A stretch of 64,000 nt of DNA from Oasisia sp. SBJ-2009 (lineage: Eukaryota; Annelida; Polychaeta; Sabellida; Siboglinidae), in the NCBI GenBank assembly GCA_964017155.1, contig OZ024861.1, forward strand, positions 53,458,309 to 53,522,308, written 5' to 3'. Made by a program: the position numbers and the translations under genes. The notes under the pieces were generated by a model that ran no database searches, had not been told where the DNA came from, and saw only the letters and a list, made by a program, of their open reading frames with translations. This document shows positions 25,198-38,670 of the stretch, piece by piece; position 1 is the stretch's first letter, and every line of letters starts with the position of its first letter.

Positions 25198-28100
25198 ACG
25201 TATACTCTCAATTTGTTTTCAGTATTTCACTATTTGGCACTTATGTACATGTCGGACCCACCTCATTGTTGCTATTATATCAGTATTTTTGCCAACATTT
25301 GATACTTGATTAAATTAATGCATTCAATTATAATCATCTTGCGCGTATTTATGTTTTATAAACAGCGCGTCTTGGCAAACTGTTGAGGTCGAAAAGACAG
25401 CGCGAATTGTGCCAGTCGGAAGCGCAGAGGTGCATGTTACTGCGCTGTGCATATGAAGTGAGCGATAAACAGTTTGTTTATGCCGACCACGCTGTCTTTT
25501 CGACCTCAAAAGTCTGTTAAGAAGCGCTGTACATAAAACATTACTATGCGCAAGATGATTATAATTGATTGAATTAACAAAATCAAGTATCAAATGTTGG
25601 CAAAAATACAGTTATAATACCAAAATTGAGGTGGGCCCGACTTGTACATAAGTGCCAACACTTGCGGGCGCGTTCCTTCACGCGCACTCTCTCATAAAAG
25701 CACGTATACTCTCAATTTGTTTTCAGTATTTCATTATTTGGCACTTATGTACAAGTCGGACCCACCTCAATGTTGCTATTATATCAGTATTTTTGCCAAC
25801 ATTTGATACTTGATTAAATTGATTCATTCAATTATAATCACCTTGCGCGTATTTATGTTTTATAAACAGCGCGTCTTGGCAAACTTTTGAGGTCGAAAAG
25901 ACAGCGCGAATTGTGCCAGTCGCAAGCGAAGAGGTGCATGTTACTGCGCTGTGCATATGAAATGAGCGATAAACAGTTTGTTTATGCCGACCACGCTGTC
26001 TTTTCGACTTCAAAAGTCGGCTAAGACGCGCTGTATATAAAACATTAATATGCGCAAGATGATTATAATTGATTGAATTAACAAAATCAAGTATCAAATG
26101 TTGGCAAAAATACAGTTATAATACCAACATTGAGGTGGGCCCGACTTGTACATAAGTGCCAACACTTGCGGGCGCGTTCCTTCACGCGCACTCTCTCATA
26201 AAAGCACGTATACTCTCAATTTGTTTTCAGTATTTCACTATTTGGCACTTATGTACAAGTCGGACCCACCTCAATGTTGCTATTATATCAGTATTTTTGC
26301 CAACATTTGATACTTGATTAAATTAATTCGTTCAATTATAATCATCTTGCGCGTATATATGTTTTATAAACAGCGCGTCTTGGCAAACTTTTGAGGTCGA
26401 AAAGACAGCGCGAATTGTGCCAGTCGCAAGCGAAGAGATGCATGTTACTGCGCTGTGCATATGAAATGAGCGATAAACAGTTTGTTTATGCCGACCACGC
26501 TGTCTTTTCGACCTCAAAAGTCTGCTAAGACGCGCTGTATATAAAACATTAATATGCGCAAGATGATTATAATTGATTGAATTAACAAAATCAAGTATCA
26601 AATGTTGGCAAAAATACAGTTATAATACCAAAATTGAGGTGGGCCCGACTTGTACATAAGTGCCAACACTTGCGGGCGCGTACCTTCACGCGCACTCTCT
26701 CATAAAAACACGTATACTCTCAATTTGTTTTCAGTATTTCACTATTTGGCACTTATGTACATGTCGGAAACACCTCAATGTTGCTATTATATCAGTATTT
26801 TTGCCAACATTTGATACTTGATTAAATTAATTCATTCAATTATAATCATCTTGCGCGTATTTATGTTTTATAAACAGCGCGTCTTGGCAAACTTTTGAGG
26901 TCGAAAAGACAGCGCGAATTGTGCCAGTCGCAAGCAAAGAGGTGCATGTTACTGCGCTGTGCATATGAAATGAGCGATAAACAGTTTGTTTATGCCGACC
27001 ACGCTGTCTTTTCGACCTCAAAAGTCTGCTAAGACGCGCTGTATATAAAACATTAATATGCGCAAGATGATTATAATTGATTGAATTAACAAAATCAAGT
27101 ATCAAATGTTGGCAAAAATACAGTTATAATACCAAAATTGAGGTGGGCCCGACTTGTACATAAGTGCCAACACTTGCGGGCGCGTACCTTCACGCGCACT
27201 CTCTCATAAAAACACGTATACTCTCAATTTGTTTTCAGTATTTCACTATTTGGCACTTATGTACATGTCGGACCCACCTCAATGTTGCTATTATATCAGT
27301 ATTTTTGCCAACATTTGATACTTGATTAAATTAATTCATTCAATTATAATCATCTTGCGCGTATTTATGTTTTATAAACAGCGCGTCTTGGCAAACTGTT
27401 GAGGTCGAAAAGACAGCGCGAATTGTGCCAGTCGGAAGCGCAGAGGTGCATGTTACTGCGCTGTGCATATGAAGTGAGCGATAAACAGTTTGTTTATGCC
27501 GACCACGCTGTCTTTTCGACCTCAAAAGTCTGTTAAGAAGCGCTGTACATAAAACATTAATATGCGCAAGATGATTATAATTGATTGAATTAACAAAATC
27601 AAGTATCAAATGTTGGCAAAAATACAGTTATAATACCAAAATTGAGGTGGGCCCGACTTGTACATAAGTGCCAACACTTGCGGGCGCGTTCCTTCACGCG
27701 CACTCTCTCATAAAAGCACGTATACTCTCAACTTGTTTTCAGTATTTCACTATTTGGCACTTATGTACAAGTCGGACCCACCTCTATTTTGCTATTATAT
27801 CAGTATTTTTACCAACATTTGATACTTGATTAAATTAATTCATTCAATTATAATCATCTTGCGCGTATATATGTTTTATAAACAGCGCGTCTTGGCAAAC
27901 TTTTGAGGTCGAAAAGACAGCGCGAATTGTGCCAGTCGCAAGCGAAGAGGTGCATGTTACTGCGCTGTGCATATGAAATGAGCGATAAACAGTTTGTTTA
28001 TGCCGACCACGCTGTCTTTTCGACCTCAAAAGTCTGCTAAGACGCGCTGTATATAAAACATTAATATGCGCAAGATGATTATAATTGATTGAATTAACAA

Positions 28101-29733
28101 AATCAAGTATCAAATGTTGGCAAAAATACAGTTATAATACCAAAATTGAGGTGGGCCCGACTTGTACATAAGTGCCAACACTTGCGGGCGCGTACCTTCA
28201 CGCGCACTCTCTCATAAAAACACGTATACTCTCAATTTGTTTTCAGTATTTCACTATTTGGCACTTATGTACATGTCGGAAACACCTCAATGTTGCTATT
28301 ATATCAGTATTTTTGCCAACATTTGATACTTGATTAAATTAATTCATTCAATTATAATCATCTTGCGCGTATTTATGTTTTATAAACAGCGCGTCTTGGC
28401 AAACTTTTGAGGTCGAAAAGACAGCGCGAATTCTGCCAGTCGCAAGCGAAGAGGTGCATGTTACTGCGCTGTGCATATGAAATGAGCGATAAACAGTTTG
28501 TTTATGCCGACCACGCTGTCTTTTCGACCTCAAAAGTCTGCTAAGACGCGCTGTATATAAAACATTAATATGCGCAAGATGAATATAATTGATTGAATTA
28601 ACAAAATCATGTATCAAATGTTGGCAAAGATACAGTTATAATACCAAAATAGAGGTGGGCCCGACTTGTACATAAATGCCTACACTTGCGGGCGCGCAAC
28701 TTCACGCGCACTCTCTCATAAAAGCACGTATACTCTCAATTTGTTTTCAGTATTTCACTATTTGGGACTTATGTACAAGTCGGACCCACCTCAATGTTGC
28801 TATTATATCAGTATTTTTGCCAACATTTGATACTTGATTAAATTAATTCATTCAATTATAATCATCTTGCGCGTATTTATGTTTTATAAACAGCGCGTCT
28901 TGGCAAACTGTTGAGGTCGAAAAGACAGCGCGAATTGTGCCAGTCGCAAGCGCAGAGGTGCATGTTACTGCGCTGTGCATATGAAGTGAGCGATAAACAG
29001 TTTGTTTATGCCGACCACGCTGTCTTTTCGACCTCAAAAGTCTGTTAAGAAGCGCTGTACATAAAACATTAATATGCGCAAGATGATTATAATTGATTGA
29101 ATTAACAAAATCAAGTATCAAATGTTGGCAAAAATACAGTTATAATACCAAAATTGAGGTGGGCCCGACTTGTACATAAGTGCCAACACTTGCGGGCGCG
29201 TTCCTTCACGCGCACTCTCTCATAAAAGCACGTATACTCTCAATTTGTTTTCAGTATTTCACTATTTGGCACTTATGTACAAGTCGGACCCACCTCAGTG
29301 TTGCTATTATATCAGTATTTTTGCCAACATTTGTTACTTGATTAAATTAATTCATTCAATTATAATCATCTTGCGCGTATATATGTTTTATAAACAGCGC
29401 GTCTTGGCAAACTGTTGAGGTCGAAAAGACAGCGCGAATTGTGCCAGTCGCAAGCGCAGAGGTGCATGTTACTGCGCTGTGCATATGAAGTGAGCGATAA
29501 ACAGTTTGTTTATGCCGACCACGCTGTCTTTTCGACCTCAAAAGTCTGTTAAGAAGCGCTGTACATAAAACATTAATATGCGCAAGATGATTATAATTTA
29601 TTGAATTAACAAAATCAAGTATCAAATGTTGGCAAAAATACAGTTATAATACCAAAATTGAGGTGGGCCCGACTTGTACATAAGTGCCAACACTTGCGGG
29701 CGCGTACCTTCACGCGCACTCTCTCATAAAAAC
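25198..29733 (+). repeat. Higher-order repeat C, copy 1 (nine L units, 4536 bp)
   Basis: Unit starts: 25198 (b), 25702 (c), 26206 (d), 26710 (e), 27214 (f), 27718 (g), 28222 (h), 28726 (i), 29230 (a). Markers that recur in register: b TTAATGCATTC and AGTCGGAAGCG; c TTTCATTATTT and AAAGTCGGC; d AATTCGTTC and AGAGATGC; e CGCAAGCAAAG; f AGTCGGAAGCG; g CTCAACTTG and CTCTATTTTGC; h GAATTCTGCC; a CTCAGTGTTG. Confidence 0.92.
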
Positions 29734-32700
29734 ACGTATACTCTCAATTTGTTTTCAGTATTTCACTATTTGGCACTTATGTACATGTCGGACCCACCTC
29801 ATTGTTGCTATTATATCAGTATTTTTGCCAACATTTGATACTTGATTAAATTAATGCATTCAATTATAATCATCTTGCGCGTATTTATGTTTTATAAACA
29901 GCGCGTCTTGGCAAACTGTTGAGGTCGAAAAGACAGCGCGAATTGTGCCAGTCGGAAGCGCAGAGGTGCATGTTACTGCGCTGTGCATATGAAGTGAGCG
30001 ATAAACAGTTTGTTTATGCCGACCACGCTGTCTTTTCGACCTCAAAAGTCTGTTAAGAAGCGCTGTACATAAAACATTACTATGCGCAAGATGATTATAA
30101 TTGATTGAATTAACAAAATCAAGTATCAAATGTTGGCAAAAATACAGTTATAATACCAAAATTGAGGTGGGCCCGACTTGTACATAAGTGCCAACACTTG
30201 CGGGCGCGTTCCTTCACGCGCACTCTCTCATAAAAGCACGTATACTCTCAATTTGTTTTCAGTATTTCATTATTTGGCACTTATGTACAAGTCGGACCCA
30301 CCTCAATGTTGCTATTATATCAGTATTTTTGCCAACATTTGATACTTGATTAAATTGATTCATTCAATTATAATCACCTTGCGCGTATTTATGTTTTATA
30401 AACAGCGCGTCTTGGCAAACTTTTGAGGTCGAAAAGACAGCGCGAATTGTGCCAGTCGCAAGCGAAGAGGTGCATGTTACTGCGCTGTGCATATGAAATG
30501 AGCGATAAACAGTTTGTTTATGCCGACCACGCTGTCTTTTCGACTTCAAAAGTCGGCTAAGACGCGCTGTATATAAAACATTAATATGCGCAAGATGATT
30601 ATAATTGATTGAATTAACAAAATCAAGTATCAAATGTTGGCAAAAATACAGTTATAATACCAACATTGAGGTGGGCCCGACTTGTACATAAGTGCCAACA
30701 CTTGCGGGCGCGTTCCTTCACGCGCACTCTCTCATAAAAGCACGTATACTCTCAATTTGTTTTCAGTATTTCACTATTTGGCACTTATGTACAAGTCGGA
30801 CCCACCTCAATGTTGCTATTATATCAGTATTTTTGCCAACATTTGATACTTGATTAAATTAATTCGTTCAATTATAATCATCTTGCGCGTATATATGTTT
30901 TATAAACAGCGCGTCTTGGCAAACTTTTGAGGTCGAAAAGACAGCGCGAATTGTGCCAGTCGCAAGCGAAGAGATGCATGTTACTGCGCTGTGCATATGA
31001 AATGAGCGATAAACAGTTTGTTTATGCCGACCACGCTGTCTTTTCGACCTCAAAAGTCTGCTAAGACGCGCTGTATATAAAACATTAATATGCGCAAGAT
31101 GATTATAATTGATTGAATTAACAAAATCAAGTATCAAATGTTGGCAAAAATACAGTTATAATACCAAAATTGAGGTGGGCCCGACTTGTACATAAGTGCC
31201 AACACTTGCGGGCGCGTACCTTCACGCGCACTCTCTCATAAAAACACGTATACTCTCAATTTGTTTTCAGTATTTCACTATTTGGCACTTATGTACATGT
31301 CGGAAACACCTCAATGTTGCTATTATATCAGTATTTTTGCCAACATTTGATACTTGATTAAATTAATTCATTCAATTATAATCATCTTGCGCGTATTTAT
31401 GTTTTATAAACAGCGCGTCTTGGCAAACTTTTGAGGTCGAAAAGACAGCGCGAATTGTGCCAGTCGCAAGCAAAGAGGTGCATGTTACTGCGCTGTGCAT
31501 ATGAAATGAGCGATAAACAGTTTGTTTATGCCGACCACGCTGTCTTTTCGACCTCAAAAGTCTGCTAAGACGCGCTGTATATAAAACATTAATATGCGCA
31601 AGATGATTATAATTGATTGAATTAACAAAATCAAGTATCAAATGTTGGCAAAAATACAGTTATAATACCAAAATTGAGGTGGGCCCGACTTGTACATAAG
31701 TGCCAACACTTGCGGGCGCGTACCTTCACGCGCACTCTCTCATAAAAACACGTATACTCTCAATTTGTTTTCAGTATTTCACTATTTGGCACTTATGTAC
31801 ATGTCGGACCCACCTCAATGTTGCTATTATATCAGTATTTTTGCCAACATTTGATACTTGATTAAATTAATTCATTCAATTATAATCATCTTGCGCGTAT
31901 TTATGTTTTATAAACAGCGCGTCTTGGCAAACTGTTGAGGTCGAAAAGACAGCGCGAATTGTGCCAGTCGGAAGCGCAGAGGTGCATGTTACTGCGCTGT
32001 GCATATGAAGTGAGCGATAAACAGTTTGTTTATGCCGACCACGCTGTCTTTTCGACCTCAAAAGTCTGTTAAGAAGCGCTGTACATAAAACATTAATATG
32101 CGCAAGATGATTATAATTGATTGAATTAACAAAATCAAGTATCAAATGTTGGCAAAAATACAGTTATAATACCAAAATTGAGGTGGGCCCGACTTGTACA
32201 TAAGTGCCAACACTTGCGGGCGCGTTCCTTCACGCGCACTCTCTCATAAAAGCACGTATACTCTCAACTTGTTTTCAGTATTTCACTATTTGGCACTTAT
32301 GTACAAGTCGGACCCACCTCTATTTTGCTATTATATCAGTATTTTTACCAACATTTGATACTTGATTAAATTAATTCATTCAATTATAATCATCTTGCGC
32401 GTATATATGTTTTATAAACAGCGCGTCTTGGCAAACTTTTGAGGTCGAAAAGACAGCGCGAATTGTGCCAGTCGCAAGCGAAGAGGTGCATGTTACTGCG
32501 CTGTGCATATGAAATGAGCGATAAACAGTTTGTTTATGCCGACCACGCTGTCTTTTCGACCTCAAAAGTCTGCTAAGACGCGCTGTATATAAAACATTAA
32601 TATGCGCAAGATGATTATAATTGATTGAATTAACAAAATCAAGTATCAAATGTTGGCAAAAATACAGTTATAATACCAAAATTGAGGTGGGCCCGACTTG

Positions 32701-34056
32701 TACATAAGTGCCAACACTTGCGGGCGCGTACCTTCACGCGCACTCTCTCATAAAAACACGTATACTCTCAATTTGTTTTCAGTATTTCACTATTTGGCAC
32801 TTATGTACATGTCGGAAACACCTCAATGTTGCTATTATATCAGTATTTTTGCCAACATTTGATACTTGATTAAATTAATTCATTCAATTATAATCATCTT
32901 GCGCGTATTTATGTTTTATAAACAGCGCGTCTTGGCAAACTTTTGAGGTCGAAAAGACAGCGCGAATTCTGCCAGTCGCAAGCGAAGAGGTGCATGTTAC
33001 TGCGCTGTGCATATGAAATGAGCGATAAACAGTTTGTTTATGCCGACCACGCTGTCTTTTCGACCTCAAAAGTCTGCTAAGACGCGCTGTATATAAAACA
33101 TTAATATGCGCAAGATGAATATAATTGATTGAATTAACAAAATCATGTATCAAATGTTGGCAAAGATACAGTTATAATACCAAAATAGAGGTGGGCCCGA
33201 CTTGTACATAAATGCCTACACTTGCGGGCGCGCAACTTCACGCGCACTCTCTCATAAAAGCACGTATACTCTCAATTTGTTTTCAGTATTTCACTATTTG
33301 GGACTTATGTACAAGTCGGACCCACCTCAATGTTGCTATTATATCAGTATTTTTGCCAACATTTGATACTTGATTAAATTAATTCATTCAATTATAATCA
33401 TCTTGCGCGTATTTATGTTTTATAAACAGCGCGTCTTGGCAAACTGTTGAGGTCGAAAAGACAGCGCGAATTGTGCCAGTCGCAAGCGCAGAGGTGCATG
33501 TTACTGCGCTGTGCATATGAAGTGAGCGATAAACAGTTTGTTTATGCCGACCACGCTGTCTTTTCGACCTCAAAAGTCTGTTAAGAAGCGCTGTACATAA
33601 AACATTAATATGCGCAAGATGATTATAATTGATTGAATTAACAAAATCAAGTATCAAATGTTGGCAAAAATACAGTTATAATACCAAAATTGAGGTGGGC
33701 CCGACTTGTACATAAGTGCCAACACTTGCGGGCGCGTTCCTTCACGCGCACTCTCTCATAAAAGCACGTATACTCTCAATTTGTTTTCAGTATTTCACTA
33801 TTTGGCACTTATGTACAAGTCGGACCCACCTCAGTGTTGCTATTATATCAGTATTTTTGCCAACATTTGTTACTTGATTAAATTAATTCATTCAATTATA
33901 ATCATCTTGCGCGTATATATGTTTTATAAACAGCGCGTCTTGGCAAACTTTTGAGGTCGAAAAGACAGCGCGAATTGTGCCAGTCGCAAGCGCAGAGGTG
34001 CATGTTACTGCGCTGTGCATATGAAATGAGCGATAAACAGTTTGTTTATGCCGACC
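29734..34056 (+). repeat. Higher-order repeat C, copy 2 (eight L and one S, 4323 bp)
   Basis: Unit starts: L 29734 (b), 30238 (c), 30742 (d), 31246 (e), 31750 (f), 32254 (g), 32758 (h), 33262 (i), then S 33766 in the place of unit a. All private markers of b to i recur exactly 4536 bp after copy 1. The S keeps unit a's CTCAGTGTTG but changes to the S family beyond the left arm (AACTTTTGAGG, GAAATGAGCG). Confidence 0.92.
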
Positions 34057-37000
34057 ACGTATACTCTCAATTTGTTTTCACTATTTCACTATTTGGCACT
34101 TATGTACAAGTCGGACCCACCTCAATGTTGCTATTATATCAGTATTTTTGCCAACATTTGTTACTTGATTAAATGAATTCATTCAATTATAATCATCTTG
34201 CGCGTATTTATGTTTTATAAACAGCGCGTCTTGGCAAACTGTTGAGGTCGAAAAGACAGCGCGAATTGTGCCAGTCGGAAGCGCAGAGGTGCATGTTACT
34301 GCGCTGTGCATATGAAGTGAGCGATAAACAGTTTGTTTATGCCGACCACGCTGTCTTTTCGACCTCAAAAGTCTGTTAAGAAGCGCTGTACATAAAACAT
34401 TACTATGCGCAAGATGATTATAATTGATTGAATTAACAAAATCAAGTATCAAATGTTGGCAAAAATACAGTTATAATACCAAAATTGAGGTGGGCCCGAC
34501 TTGTACATAAGTGCCAACACTTGCGGGCGCGTTCCTTCACGCGCACTCTCTCATAAAAGCACGTATACTCTCAATTTGTTTTCAGTATTTCATTATTTGG
34601 CACTTATGTACAAGTCGGACCCACCTCAATGTTGCTATTATATCAGTATTTTTGCCAACATTTGATACTTGATTAAATTGATTCATTCAATTATAATCAC
34701 CTTGCGCGTATTTATGTTTTATAAACAGCGCGTCTTGGCAAACTTTTGAGGTCGAAAAGACAGCGCGAATTGTGCCAGTCGCAAGCGAAGAGGTGCATGT
34801 TACTGCGCTGTGCATATGAAATGAGCGATAAACAGTTTGTTTATGCCGACCACGCTGTCTTTTCGACTTCAAAAGTCGGCTAAGACGCGCTGTATATAAA
34901 ACATTAATATGCGCAAGATGATTATAATTGATTGAATTAACAAAATCAAGTATCAAATGTTGGCAAAAATACAGTTATAATACCAACATTGAGGTGGGCC
35001 CGACTTGTACATAAGTGCCAACACTTGCGGGCGCGTTCCTTCACGCGCACTCTCTCATAAAAGCACGTATACTCTCAATTTGTTTTCAGTATTTCACTAT
35101 TTGGCACTTATGTACAAGTCGGACCCACCTCAATGTTGCTATTATATCAGTATTTTTGCCAACATTTGATACTTGATTAAATTAATTCGTTCAATTATAA
35201 TCATCTTGCGCGTATATATGTTTTATAAACAGCGCGTCTTGGCAAACTTTTGAGGTCGAAAAGACAGCGCGAATTGTGCCAGTCGCAAGCGAAGAGATGC
35301 ATGTTACTGCGCTGTGCATATGAAATGAGCGATAAACAGTTTGTTTATGCCGACCACGCTGTCTTTTCGACCTCAAAAGTCTGCTAAGACGCGCTGTATA
35401 TAAAACATTAATATGCGCAAGATGATTATAATTGATTGAATTAACAAAATCAAGTATCAAATGTTGGCAAAAATACAGTTATAATACCAAAATTGAGGTG
35501 GGCCCGACTTGTACATAAGTGCCAACACTTGCGGGCGCGTACCTTCACGCGCACTCTCTCATAAAAACACGTATACTCTCAATTTGTTTTCAGTATTTCA
35601 CTATTTGGCACTTATGTACATGTCGGAAACACCTCAATGTTGCTATTATATCAGTATTTTTGCCAACATTTGATACTTGATTAAATTAATTCATTCAATT
35701 ATAATCATCTTGCGCGTATTTATGTTTTATAAACAGCGCGTCTTGGCAAACTTTTGAGGTCGAAAAGACAGCGCGAATTGTGCCAGTCGCAAGCAAAGAG
35801 GTGCATGTTACTGCGCTGTGCATATGAAATGAGCGATAAACAGTTTGTTTATGCCGACCACGCTGTCTTTTCGACCTCAAAAGTCTGCTAAGACGCGCTG
35901 TATATAAAACATTAATATGCGCAAGATGATTATAATTGATTGAATTAACAAAATCAAGTATCAAATGTTGGCAAAAATACAGTTATAATACCAAAATTGA
36001 GGTGGGCCCGACTTGTACATAAGTGCCAACACTTGCGGGCGCGTACCTTCACGCGCACTCTCTCATAAAAACACGTATACTCTCAATTTGTTTTCAGTAT
36101 TTCACTATTTGGCACTTATGTACATGTCGGACCCACCTCAATGTTGCTATTATATCAGTATTTTTGCCAACATTTGATACTTGATTAAATTAATTCATTC
36201 AATTATAATCATCTTGCGCGTATTTATGTTTTATAAACAGCGCGTCTTGGCAAACTGTTGAGGTCGAAAAGACAGCGCGAATTGTGCCAGTCGGAAGCGC
36301 AGAGGTGCATGTTACTGCGCTGTGCATATGAAGTGAGCGATAAACAGTTTGTTTATGCCGACCACGCTGTCTTTTCGACCTCAAAAGTCTGTTAAGAAGC
36401 GCTGTACATAAAACATTAATATGCGCAAGATGATTATAATTGATTGAATTAACAAAATCAAGTATCAAATGTTGGCAAAAATACAGTTATAATACCAAAA
36501 TTGAGGTGGGCCCGACTTGTACATAAGTGCCAACACTTGCGGGCGCGTTCCTTCACGCGCACTCTCTCATAAAAGCACGTATACTCTCAACTTGTTTTCA
36601 GTATTTCACTATTTGGCACTTATGTACAAGTCGGACCCACCTCTATTTTGCTATTATATCAGTATTTTTACCAACATTTGATACTTGATTAAATTAATTC
36701 ATTCAATTATAATCATCTTGCGCGTATATATGTTTTATAAACAGCGCGTCTTGGCAAACTTTTGAGGTCGAAAAGACAGCGCGAATTGTGCCAGTCGCAA
36801 GCGCAGAGGTGCATGTTACTGCGCTGTGCATATGAAATGAGCGATAAACAGTTTGTTTATGCCGACCACGTATACTCTCAATTTGTTTTCACTATTTCAC
36901 TATTTGGCACTTATGTACAAGTCGGACCCACCTCAATGTTGCTATTATATCAGTATTTTTGCCAACATTTGTTACTTGATTAAATTAATTCATTCAATTA

Positions 37001-38670
37001 TAATCATCTTGCGCGTATTTATGTTTTATAAACAGCGCGTCTTGGCAAACTTTTGAGGTCGAAAAGACAGCGCGAATTGTGCCAGTCGCAAGCGAAGAGG
37101 TGCATGTTACTGCGCTGTGCATATGAAATGAGCGATAAACAGTTTGTTTATGCCGACCACGCTGTCTTTTCGACCTCAAAAGTCTGCTAAGACGCGCTGT
37201 ATATAAAACATTAATATGCGCAAGATGATTATAATTGATTGAATTAACAAAATCAAGTATCAAATGTTGGCAAAAATACAGTTATAATACCAAAATTGAG
37301 GTGGGCCCGACTTGTACATAAGTGCCAACACTTGCGGGCGCGTACCTTCACGCGCACTCTCTCATAAAAACACGTATACTCTCAATTTGTTTTCAGTATT
37401 TCACTATTTGGCACTTATGTACATGTCGGAAACACCTCAATGTTGCTATTATATCAGTATTTTTGCCAACATTTGATACTTGATTAAATTAATTCATTCA
37501 ATTATAATCATCTTGCGCGTATTTATGTTTTATAAACAGCGCGTCTTGGCAAACTTTTGAGGTCGAAAAGACAGCGCGAATTCTGCCAGTCGCAAGCGAA
37601 GAGGTGCATGTTACTGCGCTGTGCATATGAAATGAGCGATAAACAGTTTGTTTATGCCGACCACGCTGTCTTTTCGACCTCAAAAGTCTGCTAAGACGCG
37701 CTGTATATAAAACATTAATATGCGCAAGATGAATATAATTGATTGAATTAACAAAATCATGTATCAAATGTTGGCAAAGATACAGTTATAATACCAAAAT
37801 AGAGGTGGGCCCGACTTGTACATAAATGCCTACACTTGCGGGCGCGCAACTTCACGCGCACTCTCTCATAAAAGCACGTATACTCTCAATTTGTTTTCAG
37901 TATTTCACTATTTGGGACTTATGTACAAGTCGGACCCACCTCAATGTTGCTATTATATCAGTATTTTTGCCAACATTTGATACTTGATTAAATTAATTCA
38001 TTCAATTATAATCATCTTGCGCGTATTTATGTTTTATAAACAGCGCGTCTTGGCAAACTGTTGAGGTCGAAAAGACAGCGCGAATTGTGCCAGTCGCAAG
38101 CGCAGAGGTGCATGTTACTGCGCTGTGCATATGAAGTGAGCGATAAACAGTTTGTTTATGCCGACCACGCTGTCTTTTCGACCTCAAAAGTCTGTTAAGA
38201 AGCGCTGTACATAAAACATTAATATGCGCAAGATGATTATAATTGATTGAATTAACAAAATCAAGTATCAAATGTTGGCAAAAATACAGTTATAATACCA
38301 AAATTGAGGTGGGCCCGACTTGTACATAAGTGCCAACACTTGCGGGCGCGTTCCTTCACGCGCACTCTCTCATAAAAGCACGTATACTCTCAATTTGTTT
38401 TCAGTATTTCACTATTTGGCACTTATGTACAAGTCGGACCCACCTCAGTGTTGCTATTATATCAGTATTTTTGCCAACATTTGTTACTTGATTAAATTAA
38501 TTCATTCAATTATAATCATCTTGCGCGTATATATGTTTTATAAACAGCGCGTCTTGGCAAACTTTTGAGGTCGAAAAGACAGCGCGAATTGTGCCAGTCG
38601 CAAGCGCAGAGGTGCATGTTACTGCGCTGTGCATATGAAATGAGCGATAAACAGTTTGTTTATGCCGACC
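34057..38670 (+). repeat. Higher-order repeat C, copy 3 (eight L and two S, 4614 bp)
   Basis: Unit starts: L 34057 (b), 34561 (c), 35065 (d), 35569 (e), 36073 (f), S 36577 with L 36868 (in place of g), L 37372 (h), L 37876 (i), S 38380 (in place of a). The S at 36577 has the g markers CTCAACTTG, CTCTATTTTGC and TTTTTACC at its start. The L at 34057 has unit b's right part, but its left part belongs to the post-S family (TTTTCACTATTT, AAATGAATTC). Confidence 0.91.

Larger units (their letters stand above)
23686..33765 (+). repeat. Longest run of unbroken L units (20 in a row)
   Basis: Twenty consecutive 504-bp units (10,080 bp) occur with no S and no length change. It spans the end of the 2811-bp block and repeat C copies 1 and 2 up to the first S at 33766. 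Elsewhere the longest run of L is six (57097-60119). Confidence 0.93.
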
